Of a stretch of 64,000 nt of DNA, positions 10,430 through 19,567 are shown one piece after another. Under the pieces are notes generated by a model. That model was not told the origin of the DNA. It saw only the letters and a list, made by a program, of their open reading frames with translations, and did not search any database. Where the stretch lies: the NCBI RefSeq assembly GCF_023520895.1, contig NZ_CP026029.1:1178001-1242000 (forward strand), read 5' to 3'. Every line of letters begins with the position of its first letter. Positions within the stretch are counted from its first letter, which is position 1. Source of the DNA: Paenibacillus sp. PK3_47 (GTDB lineage Bacteria > Bacillota > Bacilli > Paenibacillales > Paenibacillaceae). A program made the translations under genes and the position numbers.

Positions 10430-11668
10430 TCAGAGATCTTGTTCCTTTAGCCCGACTTCATTTACTTTTAATCTCTGTGATAATAATGCTCCGGTTAACA
10501 TCAGGATCGCAGCAAAAACAAATATGAGCCTCAAGCTAATAATGTTTGAAAGTATACTTGCTAACGCAATGGATAAAGTCCGAAGTGAATTCACAACAAA
10601 TCTAGTGGATGCAAATACACGTCCAAGGATCTCTTTTGGAAGCTTTGTCTGCAGTGTAGTCCTTATTCCATTGGGCGCTGAAGCAGCTCCTAGTCCCATG
10701 ATCAGATAAGCCAGTAATATGATGTACAAGCTATTGCTGAAGGCAGCCAAAGTTAATGCCAGCCCTAGCGCACACATTCCAAATAAAATCAGTCCATAAC
10801 TTGAGAAAGTATTCTTTTGCCGCATAATAAAAAAAGAGCCAATAACAAGACCTACCCCCTCGAAAGTCATTGTCCATCCGTAGCTTTCCGAAGGTAAATG
10901 CAAATATTCACTCAAAAGTATAATAACCAAAGGACCTGTGGCACCTACTGCAATTAACAACAACCCCCATATCAGAGTTATTCCTTTCACAAGAGGATTG
11001 GTTGTAACCACCTTTAATCCTTCTTTAACTTCTTCTGTGAACTTTGTACTGGCTTCAGCTGTTTTTCTGCCCGGAACATACTTTACAATCGTTATTAGGA
11101 TAGCCGACATAATGAATGCAATCAAAACCGCAGAGATACTCCCTGTTGTCCCGGCAAGTGCTATAAAGAGACCCGCAACAGCAGGTCCAAAAATCATATT
11201 TACTGAATCTACAGCTGAAAAAACCGAATTTAACCTTGATATATTATTCCTGTCTGTTATTTGCGGAATGATAGAACTTAACGTCGAGGAACTGATCTCA
11301 TCACACACCCCAAGGATAACCGCTACCGCATAGATCGTTTCAATCGACAGATTAAATAAAAGTAAAGCAACCGCCGCAGCCCGGACAAGGTTTACCGAAA
11401 ATAAGATATATTTTTGATTCCAGCGGTCAATCAAAGCTCCTGCAACAGGCGTCAACAATAAAGAAGGTATAAACTGCAAAATAAAAAATCCGCCTACAGC
11501 TATAGACGATCCTGAAATTTTATACAGTTCTACAATTATACCTATGTCGAATATATAAACAGCCAATGAGGAGAATATGTATGTCAGAAGCACAGCTATA
11601 TTATTCTTGTTAATTAATTTAGCAGTTGGTATAACGGGATGATGCGCGCTTCCCAAAATAAACCTCAA
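10430..11668 (-). CDS. Major facilitator superfamily exporter
   Basis: 412 residues, about twelve membrane helices. N-terminal half has AGALIDRWNQKYIL, the MFS motif between helices 2 and 3, and later SSIIPQITDRNNISRLNS, a segment typical of the enterobactin-exporter-like group (DHA family). The likely role is drug or metabolite export; substrate unknown. The frame begins at a TTG (11668) after GGTGAGG. By eye the gene and its flanks are clearly more AT-rich than neighbours, with many ATA and AAA codons, so recent acquisition is possible. Confidence 0.85.
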   Translation of the reverse strand: MRFILGSAHHPVIPTAKLINKNNIAVLLTYIFSSLAVYIFDIGIIVELYKISGSSIAVGGFFILQFIPSLLLTPVAGALIDRWNQKYILFSVNLVRAAAVALLLFNLSIETIYAVAVILGVCDEISSSTLSSIIPQITDRNNISRLNSVFSAVDSVNMIFGPAVAGLFIALAGTTGSISAVLIAFIMSAILITIVKYVPGRKTAEASTKFTEEVKEGLKVVTTNPLVKGITLIWGLLLIAVGATGPLVIILLSEYLHLPSESYGWTMTFEGVGLVIGSFFIMRQKNTFSSYGLILFGMCALGLALTLAAFSNSLYIILLAYLIMGLGAASAPNGIRTTLQTKLPKEILGRVFASTRFVVNSLRTLSIALASILSNIISLRLIFVFAAILMLTGALLSQRLKVNEVGLKEQDL

Positions 11669-11694
11669 ATAAACCTCACCTTTCTAATCGCGAC

Positions 11695-11722
11695 ATTATA
11701 TTTTTAAAAAATATTAATTAAA
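11695..11722 (-). promoter_or_regulatory. Sigma-A-like promoter of the MFS gene
   Basis: On the minus strand TTTAAT and TATAAT are separated by 16 bp, and the -10 lies about 27 bp before the start codon, in an AT-rich stretch. Confidence 0.55.
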
Positions 11723-11821
11723 TTCCGTTTTTTATTCAATAAAGAGGATCGCAAATACTTTCACTATAATTTTTGTCATAATTTATCTATTCCGCTAATA
11801 TTTAATTGTTTGTACAAACGC

Positions 11822-11853
11822 AAAAAAGGCAAAGGATGATCTCCTTCACCTTT
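11822..11853 (-). terminator. Terminator of the bce operon
   Basis: On the minus strand GAAAGG and AAGG pair with CCTT and CCTTTTTT, ending in a T-run, 27 bp after the bceB stop. Confidence 0.65.
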
Positions 11854-11879
11854 CAAACTTTATTTGACGTAACCCTGGT

Positions 11880-13763
11880 TCAACCGGCCACCGCCGACCG
11901 GATCTGTCTTGTATAGAACACGCGGACTACAAAGTAATACATCAGCTGAATGATAAAGAACAGGCCGAGCACCAGGGCAGATTCCCGGAGCAATGAATAC
12001 TGGAACATGTGGGACAAGGTAGCCAGCGCCACAGCGCCATGGATAAGTGCCACTGTGATGGGTGCGAAGAACAGCAGGCTGATCTGGCGGTTCAGGATCC
12101 GGCCAAGCTCTTGCTCACTGAGTCCAAGCTTGGAGATTGCCCTGAATTTCTGCTTATCCTCATCAAGGTCGCTGTACAGCCTGAAATACAGAAAGCTGCC
12201 TGCTGACACAAAGAATACAATCCCGATAAAGAAGCCGATGAACATCATGGGCCCGAAGGTCTCTTTGGTTCTGTTGATCTGATACTCCATCGGATCGAAT
12301 ACGTAAGCTTCGGAATAAGGCAGCTTGTTCAGCAGCTTTCCGCCTGCGCTCTCAGCCCCCTCCTGTCCGGGCGGTCCGTGCCAGGAATAATAATGATTCA
12401 CACGGTCCGGATCTCTGAGCTGGTCCAGCAGTTCATCGCTGACTACAAGATAACCGCTGACACCATTGACTACCGGGGAGAGGACGGCTTGATCTGCTTC
12501 CACCACTGCACCCGTCTGCAGCTGTACAGGCTTGTTCAGCAGCTTTCCGCCTGCATTCGACAGACCGTAATCAACAACCGCTGCTTTGCCTTCCGTCAAT
12601 TCTATTGCCCGGTAATCCATCAGCTCCGCCAGACGGTTATATTCGCTTTGGCTTACCAAGGGAATGATGTCGTCCCCGGCCGCAGTCCGGTAGTAACTAA
12701 TCTTAACTTCAGCCGGCACGGCTGTTATTCCCGCCTCCCTGATGCTCCCGTTAATCAGCTGCACATGCTCCTGTTCCATACGGTCGTCTTCCATAGCCAG
12801 ATAGGTGAACAGATACGGGTTCTCCTTAGGAAGCGAACCGAACATCATGGACTGAAATCCGTACAGCGCTCCGATGGCGCAAAAGGATACCGTAGAAATA
12901 ATGGCAACCAGAAAAAATGACCGCGCATTATCCTTCATCCGGTAAGAGAGGTCGGAGAACAGCAGCATATTTGTCCTGTACCAGAAAAACCGCTCCTGTC
13001 CCTTGAGCTTCCGGATGACATACACACTGAGCTGTGTAAACAGCAGATAAGTTCCCATCGTGACCATGATTACGACAGGCGCAAGCAGGATGACGGCTTC
13101 CAGGCCTTCCGCCTGCAAAGACAGGAAGTAGCTGATGCCGATTAAGATCACCACCAGCAGGGACAGCAGAAGTGAGGCTTTCGGCTCCTTTTTGGGCTGA
13201 CGGTCAGACTTGATCAGGGTAATCAGGCTGCCGCTGCGCAGAACGGCTGAAATAAACAGGGAGATCAGCACAAATAACAGCAGAAAGGACACCAGTGTAA
13301 GCAGAATGGCCTGCAGCGGGAAATAGAACTGCAGGTGATCTTGGAGCGCAAGCACATTTTCCCCGGCCAGCAGTATCCCTTTTGCAAACACCAGTCCGAG
13401 ACCAAGACCGCTCAAGGTGGCACTGCAGCCAATGATCATATTTTCCAGAAAAATCATCTTCCGCAGCTGACCGGTGGTCATGCCATGCAGAATCATAAGG
13501 CCGAATTCCTTTTTGCGTGACTGCAGAAATGCGCTCATGGAGTACAGTACAAAGAAAAAGGAGAATATGTAAATAATCCACCGCGAAACGGACAGGGCTA
13601 CCATTGTGCTTGAATTCGTCTGCTCCAGGCCGAGCATCGGATGAAAGGCAAAGATAGAGAACGTAAAGAACACCATTACCGTGAACATGCTGCTCAAAAA
13701 ATAAGCGGTGTAAAGGCGTTTGTTGCGGGTGACATTACGGAATGCGAATTGACGGAACGTCAT
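11880..13763 (-). CDS. BceB-type ABC transporter permease
   Basis: 627 residues from the ATG at 13763 (MTFRQFAFRNVTRNKRLYTA), which is the typical BceB opening and overlaps bceA by 29 bp; the longer frame to 13907 runs into bceA. About ten membrane helices with FtsX-like segments and, between helices VII and VIII (roughly 300-530), a large extracytoplasmic domain, the mark of Bce permeases. Such permeases bind lipid II-cycle/peptide-antibiotic complexes and signal to the histidine kinase. Last gene of the RSAB module. Confidence 0.92.
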   Translation of the reverse strand: MTFRQFAFRNVTRNKRLYTAYFLSSMFTVMVFFTFSIFAFHPMLGLEQTNSSTMVALSVSRWIIYIFSFFFVLYSMSAFLQSRKKEFGLMILHGMTTGQLRKMIFLENMIIGCSATLSGLGLGLVFAKGILLAGENVLALQDHLQFYFPLQAILLTLVSFLLLFVLISLFISAVLRSGSLITLIKSDRQPKKEPKASLLLSLLVVILIGISYFLSLQAEGLEAVILLAPVVIMVTMGTYLLFTQLSVYVIRKLKGQERFFWYRTNMLLFSDLSYRMKDNARSFFLVAIISTVSFCAIGALYGFQSMMFGSLPKENPYLFTYLAMEDDRMEQEHVQLINGSIREAGITAVPAEVKISYYRTAAGDDIIPLVSQSEYNRLAELMDYRAIELTEGKAAVVDYGLSNAGGKLLNKPVQLQTGAVVEADQAVLSPVVNGVSGYLVVSDELLDQLRDPDRVNHYYSWHGPPGQEGAESAGGKLLNKLPYSEAYVFDPMEYQINRTKETFGPMMFIGFFIGIVFFVSAGSFLYFRLYSDLDEDKQKFRAISKLGLSEQELGRILNRQISLLFFAPITVALIHGAVALATLSHMFQYSLLRESALVLGLFFIIQLMYYFVVRVFYTRQIRSAVAG

Positions 13764-14502
13764 TGCCGTATCCCCCCAGCAGCGAGAGTGTATCAATAAT
13801 CTTCTGGAAAAAGCTCTGGCGGTTATCGCCGCGGTGAATTTCCGTATAGAATCTCCCGTCCTTAATGAACACCACCCGGTGACAGTAGCTTGCCGCCACT
13901 GCATCATGAGTGACCAGCATCATTGTGGTCCGGTTCTCCTGGTTGATGCTCACCAGCATATCCATAACATCCTTGGCCGCTTTGGAATCCAGGTTGCCTG
14001 TAGGCTCGTCTGCAAGCAGCAGCTTGGGGGAGTGGATCATTGCTCTGGCAATGGCCGTCCGCTGGGCCTGCCCCCCTGAGATCTCATAGGTACGTTTGGC
14101 CATAATTGAGGAGATCCCCAGCTTACCGGCAACAGCCTGGGCCCTCTGTTTCATATCCCGGACTGAAGTTCCGTCGAGCGTCAGCGGCAGCACGATATTT
14201 TCCTCCACAGTCAGCGTATTGAGCAGATTGAAGTCCTGAAACACAAACCCGAGCTCACGCCGGCGGAACACTGCCAGATCATTTTTGCCCAGACGGCCTA
14301 TGTTTTTGCCGCCGATGATAATTTCGCCGGTCGTAGGACCGTCGACTGTGGCGATCAGGTTCAGCAGGGTTGTTTTTCCGCTTCCGGAAGGTCCCATAAT
14401 GCCTACAAACTCTCCCTCAGCGATAGTCAGATCAATGTCCGTCAACGCCCGGTACGCGACATTTCCTTCATATATTTTGCTGACCTGTCTAACTTCCAGC
14501 AT
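13735..14502 (-). CDS. BceA-type ABC transporter ATP-binding protein
   Basis: 255 residues from ATG 14502 (MLEVRQVSK), with GGAGAGGAGA upstream; an earlier ATG at 14529 has no site. Walker A GPSGSGKTTL, Q-loop FVFQDFNLL, signature ISGGQAQRTAIARA and Walker B LLLADEPTGNLD are all present. It pairs with the permease downstream as the ATPase of an antimicrobial-peptide detoxification transporter. An operator-like box lies about 90 bp upstream, so bceAB may have its own promoter. Confidence 0.95.
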   Translation of the reverse strand: MLEVRQVSKIYEGNVAYRALTDIDLTIAEGEFVGIMGPSGSGKTTLLNLIATVDGPTTGEIIIGGKNIGRLGKNDLAVFRRRELGFVFQDFNLLNTLTVEENIVLPLTLDGTSVRDMKQRAQAVAGKLGISSIMAKRTYEISGGQAQRTAIARAMIHSPKLLLADEPTGNLDSKAAKDVMDMLVSINQENRTTMMLVTHDAVAASYCHRVVFIKDGRFYTEIHRGDNRQSFFQKIIDTLSLLGGYGNDVPSIRIP

Positions 14503-14593
14503 AAGGTTATGTCTCCTCTCCTGTTCCATTTTGGAATGTCATTAATATACCGGGGATGCGGGATGACAACTATCGATTTAGGTTTCACTTTTA

Positions 14594-14607
14594 TTACATG
14601 GATGTAA
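14594..14607. promoter_or_regulatory. BceR-type binding box before bceA
   Basis: TTACA-TGGA-TGTAA is a perfect dyad that matches the TNACA-N4-TGTAA pattern described for BceR-like regulators in Firmicutes. It lies between the bceS stop and bceA. On the minus strand TTGTCA and a TATATTAA stretch follow downstream as a possible promoter. The match is seen; binding is inferred. Confidence 0.7.
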
Positions 14608-14608
14608 G

Positions 14609-15604
14609 CTAGGCATTCGCTGCAAAAATCAGCCGGACCGCAGTTCCCTCACCAGCTGCCGATTCAAGCTCAATCCGGTGACCGAGACGGTCAGCCGCCT
14701 CCTTCGTCAAATACAGTCCCATTCCGGTAGATTCCCGCAGTCCACGCCCGTTCTCACCGGTAAAAAAGGGATCAAACACCCGCTTGAGATCTGACGCCTG
14801 TATCCCTATCCCCTGATCCCTGACCTCTACAACCGCCGTATTATCATGCAAATAACAGGCAATCCATATTTTTTTGTCTCCGGAGGCTTTGCCTGCTGAA
14901 TATTTGACCGCATTGTTCATGATTTGCGACAGCATGAAGAACAGCCACTTTTCATCACTCTGGACGGAAATGGAAGGGTTCATCGCCTGCACCTCGGGAA
15001 AAATCCGGTTGCGGATCAATTGCCGCTTGTGATCATGTATCACTTCATGGATAAGCTGCGGGAGAACGACCTGTTTGATATTAAAATCCTTCTCGAATGC
15101 CCGCAGCCTCGCCATGTACAATACCGTGTGCAGACCGCTGCGCATGCGCTCCAGCTCCTCACGGATACTTGCGAATTCAGGCTCATCTATGTTTTGCACC
15201 GTAAGCTCAATGACGGACAGCGGCGTCTTCATCTGGTGGACCCATTGATCGATAAAGGTCAGGTGCTGCTCCTGCTGTTTGGTGACGGCTGTCAGCTGCT
15301 GCATGGAATGGCGGTAGTGGGTATGCAGCAGCTCTTCAAGCGCTTTGGACACAGGGGCATTCCCGATTCTCTGATAAGCTTCGTCCAGCGTTTCCAGCGG
15401 CCTGCTCAGCCTGAGATAATAGCGGCGCCGGCTCACGAACTGGTAGACCAGATAACAGCCTAGAAAGAAAAACCCTATAAAAACCGAATACAGTGCAGTT
15501 GAAAGATGACGGTACCCGTCGAGCCAGTAAATGGACAGCATGGCGCCAAACTGGATGATTTGAACGGCAATCAGCAGCAGGTGCTCCCGGATAAACAGCT
15601 TCAT
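14609..15604 (-). CDS. BceS-type intramembrane-sensing histidine kinase
   Basis: 331 residues with two N-terminal helices (about 8-25 and 36-55) and almost no extracellular loop, as in intramembrane-sensing kinases. Phospho-acceptor His123 lies in WVHQMKTPLS. ATP-binding boxes follow: NAVKYSAGK, VRDQGIGI and GRGLRESTGMGLYL. These kinases do not sense the peptide alone but through the BceAB transporter. Its ATG overlaps the regulator's TGA (ATGA). Confidence 0.94.
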   Translation of the reverse strand: MKLFIREHLLLIAVQIIQFGAMLSIYWLDGYRHLSTALYSVFIGFFFLGCYLVYQFVSRRRYYLRLSRPLETLDEAYQRIGNAPVSKALEELLHTHYRHSMQQLTAVTKQQEQHLTFIDQWVHQMKTPLSVIELTVQNIDEPEFASIREELERMRSGLHTVLYMARLRAFEKDFNIKQVVLPQLIHEVIHDHKRQLIRNRIFPEVQAMNPSISVQSDEKWLFFMLSQIMNNAVKYSAGKASGDKKIWIACYLHDNTAVVEVRDQGIGIQASDLKRVFDPFFTGENGRGLRESTGMGLYLTKEAADRLGHRIELESAAGEGTAVRLIFAANA

Positions 15605-16305
15605 CCGCTGTGCTCTCCCCAGGTGACATTCAGCTTGTAGCCTGTCCCCCTGACGGTCAGCACGGCTTCTTCAATGCCAAGCTCCTGGAGCTTTTTGCGG
15701 ACCCGGGTGATATTTACGTTAAGTGTGTTCTCATCTACAAAAGCCTGCGGATCCCACAGCTTCTCCAGCAGGGCTTCCCTGCTGGCCACCCTCGGATAAC
15801 GCTCCATCAGGCTCTCTATAATATCCGATTCCTTTTGGGTCAGGGTCACTACCGATTGCCGAAGCTGCAGCTCCAGCCTTTCAGGATACAGCGTAAGCCC
15901 GTCCTGCTCCACTACCGTTTCCGGACGTACTGCAGCATACTCCCCGTAGGCGCGGCGGAGATGGCTGTGAATTTTGGCCAGCACCACCCCGGAATGAAAC
16001 GGTTTGGTAATATAATCATCGCCGCCGTTCTCAAGCGCCATAATCTGGTCCATTTCCCCCTCACGCGCCGAGATAAACAGAATGGGACAGGTGGATACCC
16101 GGCGGATCTGGCGGCACCAGTAATAACCGTCATAACTCGGGAGATTCACATCAAGCAGCACGAGCTCCGGCTTCACCTGCAGGAATTCCTCCAGCACCTG
16201 CTGAAAATCCTCCACCAGGACCGCCGTGTACCCGTACTTTGCAACAGCTGACTGCAGGAGCTCCGCAATTTTCGGATCATCCTCGACAATCATAATTTTG
16301 GACAT
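15601..16305 (-). CDS. BceR-type OmpR-family response regulator
   Basis: 234 residues. Receiver domain 1-120 with acidic pair ED at 8-9, phospho-acceptor Asp52 in LLDVNLPSYDG and the switch Lys in YITKPF; C-terminal winged helix about 130-230 (TLTQKESDIIESL, then NTLNVNITRVRKKL). It should activate bceAB through the dyad at 14594-14607. It follows the glycosyltransferase gene by only 36 bp, so transcription from that gene may read in. Confidence 0.94.
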   Translation of the reverse strand: MSKIMIVEDDPKIAELLQSAVAKYGYTAVLVEDFQQVLEEFLQVKPELVLLDVNLPSYDGYYWCRQIRRVSTCPILFISAREGEMDQIMALENGGDDYITKPFHSGVVLAKIHSHLRRAYGEYAAVRPETVVEQDGLTLYPERLELQLRQSVVTLTQKESDIIESLMERYPRVASREALLEKLWDPQAFVDENTLNVNITRVRKKLQELGIEEAVLTVRGTGYKLNVTWGEHSG

Positions 16306-16341
16306 GGATACAGTTCTCCTTCATAACCTACTGGAGGGTAA

Positions 16342-17718
16342 TCAATAAATCGGGTATCCCCACACGAACAGGCCCAGATACAGCAGGCTGCCTGCCCCGC
16401 ATAACACGGTAAGCGCACTGTCCTTTTCCTTATCCTTGGTGAGGAGCACGACTGCAAAAGCCAGCGGGAAGGCAGCGGTCAAATAACGCGGAGCGGACAG
16501 CAGCCAGGTCGGACCGGTAACAAAGACAAAATATACGATTAAAAAAGCGGTATAGGCGGGATGCAGCTTCCCGGCGCTTCTGTACATCACGTAGAGTGCA
16601 GTAAAAATGGTAACCAGGTTCGGCAGCCAGAGCCCCAGAAAACTGCGGCTGTCCCCATCCTTGAACGTCCCCGCTGCATATTCCATCTGGTATCTCACGG
16701 TATCAAAAAACAGATACTGCTCCTGAAACCAGTGCTCTTTTTGGTAAATGCTGAACTGCAGCGGATTACCGTGCACGGCATAATTAATGTACAGATAGGC
16801 AAGCAGGCCCAGCGGAACGACAGCCAGACAGCCGGCCGCAGCTGCAGCCATGCGCAGAAAAGCTCTTTTATCCACATGTCTGTAGCTTTCTGACAGATGA
16901 CGGGCGAGTTCGATAAGAATGGGCACCGCCAGCAGCACCCCGGGAGAACGCGTGAATCCGGCCAAAGCAGCGCACAGGCATCCCGGCAGCCATTTTTTTT
17001 GCCGCACTAAATAGATCGATAATAAGGATAACAGTAAAAATAGCGACTCCGTCATCGGTATAAGAAAGAAAAAGGCCGCCGGAAAAATAAAAATATATTT
17101 TACCACACGGAGCGCTTCTTTCCGGTCCATGTCCAGTGCAGCCAGCTCATAGGCCACCAGTGCCATAGCAACAGCGCAGAGATTGGAGATGGTAAGGCCT
17201 GCGGCGAGGTAATTGTCTGTGAAGAAATGAAAGGCTCTGATCAGGATTGGAAAAAAAGGCAGGAACACAATATGGAATCTCGGATCGCCCTCCGTTACAT
17301 ACCAGTTCTCGGCTATGCCCAGATAAGAGGGCACATCAATCCCCGAAAGATGCCATGCCTCATTAAACTGGTCGAACAGGCTGCCGGAATATCCGTTCTT
17401 CAGCGTATGAAAGGCATAAGCAAGGATCAGCAGCAGCACCCGGCTGAGCAGCACCCAGGCCACAATCTTTATCCAGGTCTGCTTCCGCAGGTTCTCTCTT
17501 GTCTCCAGCTTCGCATACTGCGGGTTTCGTCCGGCTGCAATATATTCCGTCAGTACGGGGATTGCACGCAGGCCAGTCATTATAAACAAGACGTAACAGA
17601 CCACGGCGGCGGCTGTACCCGGCACCGTCCAGTTCCCGGCATGAAACGCCCAGTACCCTCCTGCAGCCAGCATGATGACTATAAAAAGAATAGATATCCC
17701 TCTGTTGAACTTCTCCAT
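16342..17718 (-). CDS. PIG-V-like polytopic glycosyltransferase
   Basis: 458 residues from ATG 17718, five bases after AAGGGGGA; the longer frame has no site. About ten to twelve membrane helices. Features shared with the bacterial mannosyltransferase (PIG-V/GT-C) group include an early luminal loop with two acidic residues, AFHFFTDNYLAAG, AAFFFLIPMTESLFLLLSLL and GFTRSPGVL. Such enzymes use lipid-linked sugars on the outer face of the membrane. Acceptor unknown. It lies just upstream of bceR on the same strand, which suggests a link with the cell envelope but does not prove it. Confidence 0.72.
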   Translation of the reverse strand: MEKFNRGISILFIVIMLAAGGYWAFHAGNWTVPGTAAAVVCYVLFIMTGLRAIPVLTEYIAAGRNPQYAKLETRENLRKQTWIKIVAWVLLSRVLLLILAYAFHTLKNGYSGSLFDQFNEAWHLSGIDVPSYLGIAENWYVTEGDPRFHIVFLPFFPILIRAFHFFTDNYLAAGLTISNLCAVAMALVAYELAALDMDRKEALRVVKYIFIFPAAFFFLIPMTESLFLLLSLLSIYLVRQKKWLPGCLCAALAGFTRSPGVLLAVPILIELARHLSESYRHVDKRAFLRMAAAAAGCLAVVPLGLLAYLYINYAVHGNPLQFSIYQKEHWFQEQYLFFDTVRYQMEYAAGTFKDGDSRSFLGLWLPNLVTIFTALYVMYRSAGKLHPAYTAFLIVYFVFVTGPTWLLSAPRYLTAAFPLAFAVVLLTKDKEKDSALTVLCGAGSLLYLGLFVWGYPIY

Positions 17719-17949
17719 TTGCTCCCCCTTGTGATTATAAGCCTTAGTTATTTCAGGATAGTCTAAGTAATTTTTACCACAAGAGAGGAAGATTGTCTTT
17801 ACCCTATTTAACTTTATATCCGCGGCCGGGACGCAGGGCATACTTAAGTAAAACCGCAATACAGCTATAGATGATCACAACAAACCAATATATCTCCCGG
17901 TTTATAATAATCTCAAGAACAATTCAGCGATATTATGGAGGTTATTATT

Positions 17950-19080
17950 ATGGACTGGAAACCGGCAATTGAACAGACGCTCATTACCACCCGCCTGAAT
18001 ATTAAGCGCTTTGGGGAGGCTTTTCCGATTGTAAGCCGTGGAGACGGCAAATATCATTTAACAGACCAGACGGACTGGACGGAAGGGTTCTGGTCGGGGA
18101 TTTTGTGGCTGAGCTACGAATACAGCAAGGACCCGGAAATTTATGCCGCTGCGGTCAAAACGGTAGATTCCTTCCGGAAACGTATGGAGGCACAGCAGGC
18201 ACTCGACCATCATGACATCGGCTTCCTCTATTCGCTGTCGGCCAAGGCCCGCTGGATCGCCGAACAGGATGAAACCTCCCGCCAGCTGGCACTCCAGGCG
18301 GCCGATGTCCTGATGCAGCGCTGGCGTCCAGCCTCCCGGATATTTCAGGCCTGGGGGCCGGAAGCAGATCCGGATAACGGCGGCCGGATTATTATCGACT
18401 GCCTGATGAACCTGCCGCTGCTCTACTTTGCCGCAGAGCAGACCGGGGACCGCCGGTATGCCGAATGTGCAACTATCCATGCGGAGAAGAGCCGCCGGTT
18501 TCTGGTAAGAGGCGATGATTCTTCCTATCATACGTTTTACTTTGACCAGGAGAACGGAAATGCCATCCGCGGCGGCACCGCACAAGGCTATCAGGACGGA
18601 TCGACCTGGACACGGGGCCAGGCCTGGGGCGTTTACGGCTTTGCATTAGCTTACCGTTATACACGGGAGGAACGTTTTCTTGAAACGTCAAGAAGACTGG
18701 CCCTTCATTTCCTGGAGCATCTTCCGTCTGACCATGTTGCCTACTGGGATTTCGAGGCTCCGCAGGAAGAGGGGAGTCCGCGCGACAGCTCGGCTTCAGC
18801 CATCTTTGTATGCGGTGTCCTCGAACTGCTGGAGCATTTGCCGGAGAGTCATCCGAATCGCGCCTTGCTGGGCGAAGCGGTGCAGAGGTCCATGGATTCC
18901 CTGGCCGGGAACTACTTTACCGCAGGCGACCTATCGGAGGAAGGCTTCCTCCGCCACGGTTCATATTCGGTCAGAGGTAATTCCTCTCCCGATGATTTCA
19001 TGATCTGGGGCGATTATTTCTTCCTGGAGGCGCTGCTCCGTCTGGAGCGGGGAGTGCCGGGGTACTGGTACGGACGTTAA
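17950..19080 (+). CDS. Unsaturated glucuronyl/rhamnogalacturonyl hydrolase, GH88
   Basis: 376 residues from ATG 17950, eight bases after GGAGG; an upstream ATG at 17935 overlaps that site and is unlikely. The (alpha/alpha)6-barrel family is recognised by WTEGFWSGILWLSYE, the DHHDIGF segment holding one catalytic Asp, and IIDCLMNLPLLYFA holding the second. These enzymes hydrate the 4,5-unsaturated uronic acid left by polysaccharide lyases. No signal peptide, so it acts on imported disaccharides. Divergent from the PIG-V gene; a terminator follows directly. Confidence 0.92.
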   Translation: MDWKPAIEQTLITTRLNIKRFGEAFPIVSRGDGKYHLTDQTDWTEGFWSGILWLSYEYSKDPEIYAAAVKTVDSFRKRMEAQQALDHHDIGFLYSLSAKARWIAEQDETSRQLALQAADVLMQRWRPASRIFQAWGPEADPDNGGRIIIDCLMNLPLLYFAAEQTGDRRYAECATIHAEKSRRFLVRGDDSSYHTFYFDQENGNAIRGGTAQGYQDGSTWTRGQAWGVYGFALAYRYTREERFLETSRRLALHFLEHLPSDHVAYWDFEAPQEEGSPRDSSASAIFVCGVLELLEHLPESHPNRALLGEAVQRSMDSLAGNYFTAGDLSEEGFLRHGSYSVRGNSSPDDFMIWGDYFFLEALLRLERGVPGYWYGR

Positions 19081-19097
19081 GCTTTACCTTTGAACGG

Positions 19098-19130
19098 CAG
19101 GCAGGCTCCCGGAAGGAGCCTGCCTGTTTG
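19098..19130 (+). terminator. Terminator after GH88 gene
   Basis: AGGCAGGCTCC pairs with GGAGCCTGCCT over a 5-nt loop, followed by GTTTGT. It lies about 20 bp after the stop. Confidence 0.85.
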
Positions 19131-19150
19131 TATGTTAAATTATAGTGCGA

Positions 19151-19468
19151 CTACTTGTATATGGTGTCATGACTCTCCACTTTGCCCTCTTCATCAAAAA
19201 GCAGCTGCAGTAAAGCAACCTTCACTCCTAATCCGGCAGTCCCGGTGTAGTACAGATATTGCATTGGGGGTTCAGTTAATTTTTGATCGGGTTCTCCAAG
19301 CAAGTCCACAATTTCGCTCTCTGTCATCCCCTCAAGCTTGAACTGGCTTGTTAAATTGCTTACCATGCTGTCTCTCTTCTCCGGTTCTGTCAGCCACGTG
19401 TCCCGGTCAAAGCCGCCGCATGAACATAGAATGAGCATCATTACTATAGAAAGAATCACCTTCAGCAC
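19151..19468 (-). CDS. Small lipoprotein, SmpA/BamE-like fold
   Basis: 105 residues from a GTG at 19468 after AAGGATG. The N-terminal helix ends in a lipobox LCSC, so the mature protein should start at a lipid-modified cysteine. The pattern MTESEIVDLLGEPDQ followed by YLYYTG and LLFDEEGKV resembles the SmpA/OmlA two-helix, small-sheet fold found in many Gram-positive lipoproteins. No specific function is recognised. Confidence 0.8.
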   Translation of the reverse strand: MLKVILSIVMMLILCSCGGFDRDTWLTEPEKRDSMVSNLTSQFKLEGMTESEIVDLLGEPDQKLTEPPMQYLYYTGTAGLGVKVALLQLLFDEEGKVESHDTIYK

Positions 19469-19567
19469 TATCGCATCCTTTCAAATGGCAGAGCTTAATG
19501 GCCTGGTTTCTTTTTGGTTCCCGGCTAATTATACTGGAAGTAACATCGATTCATAGAGGAGTCTTTC

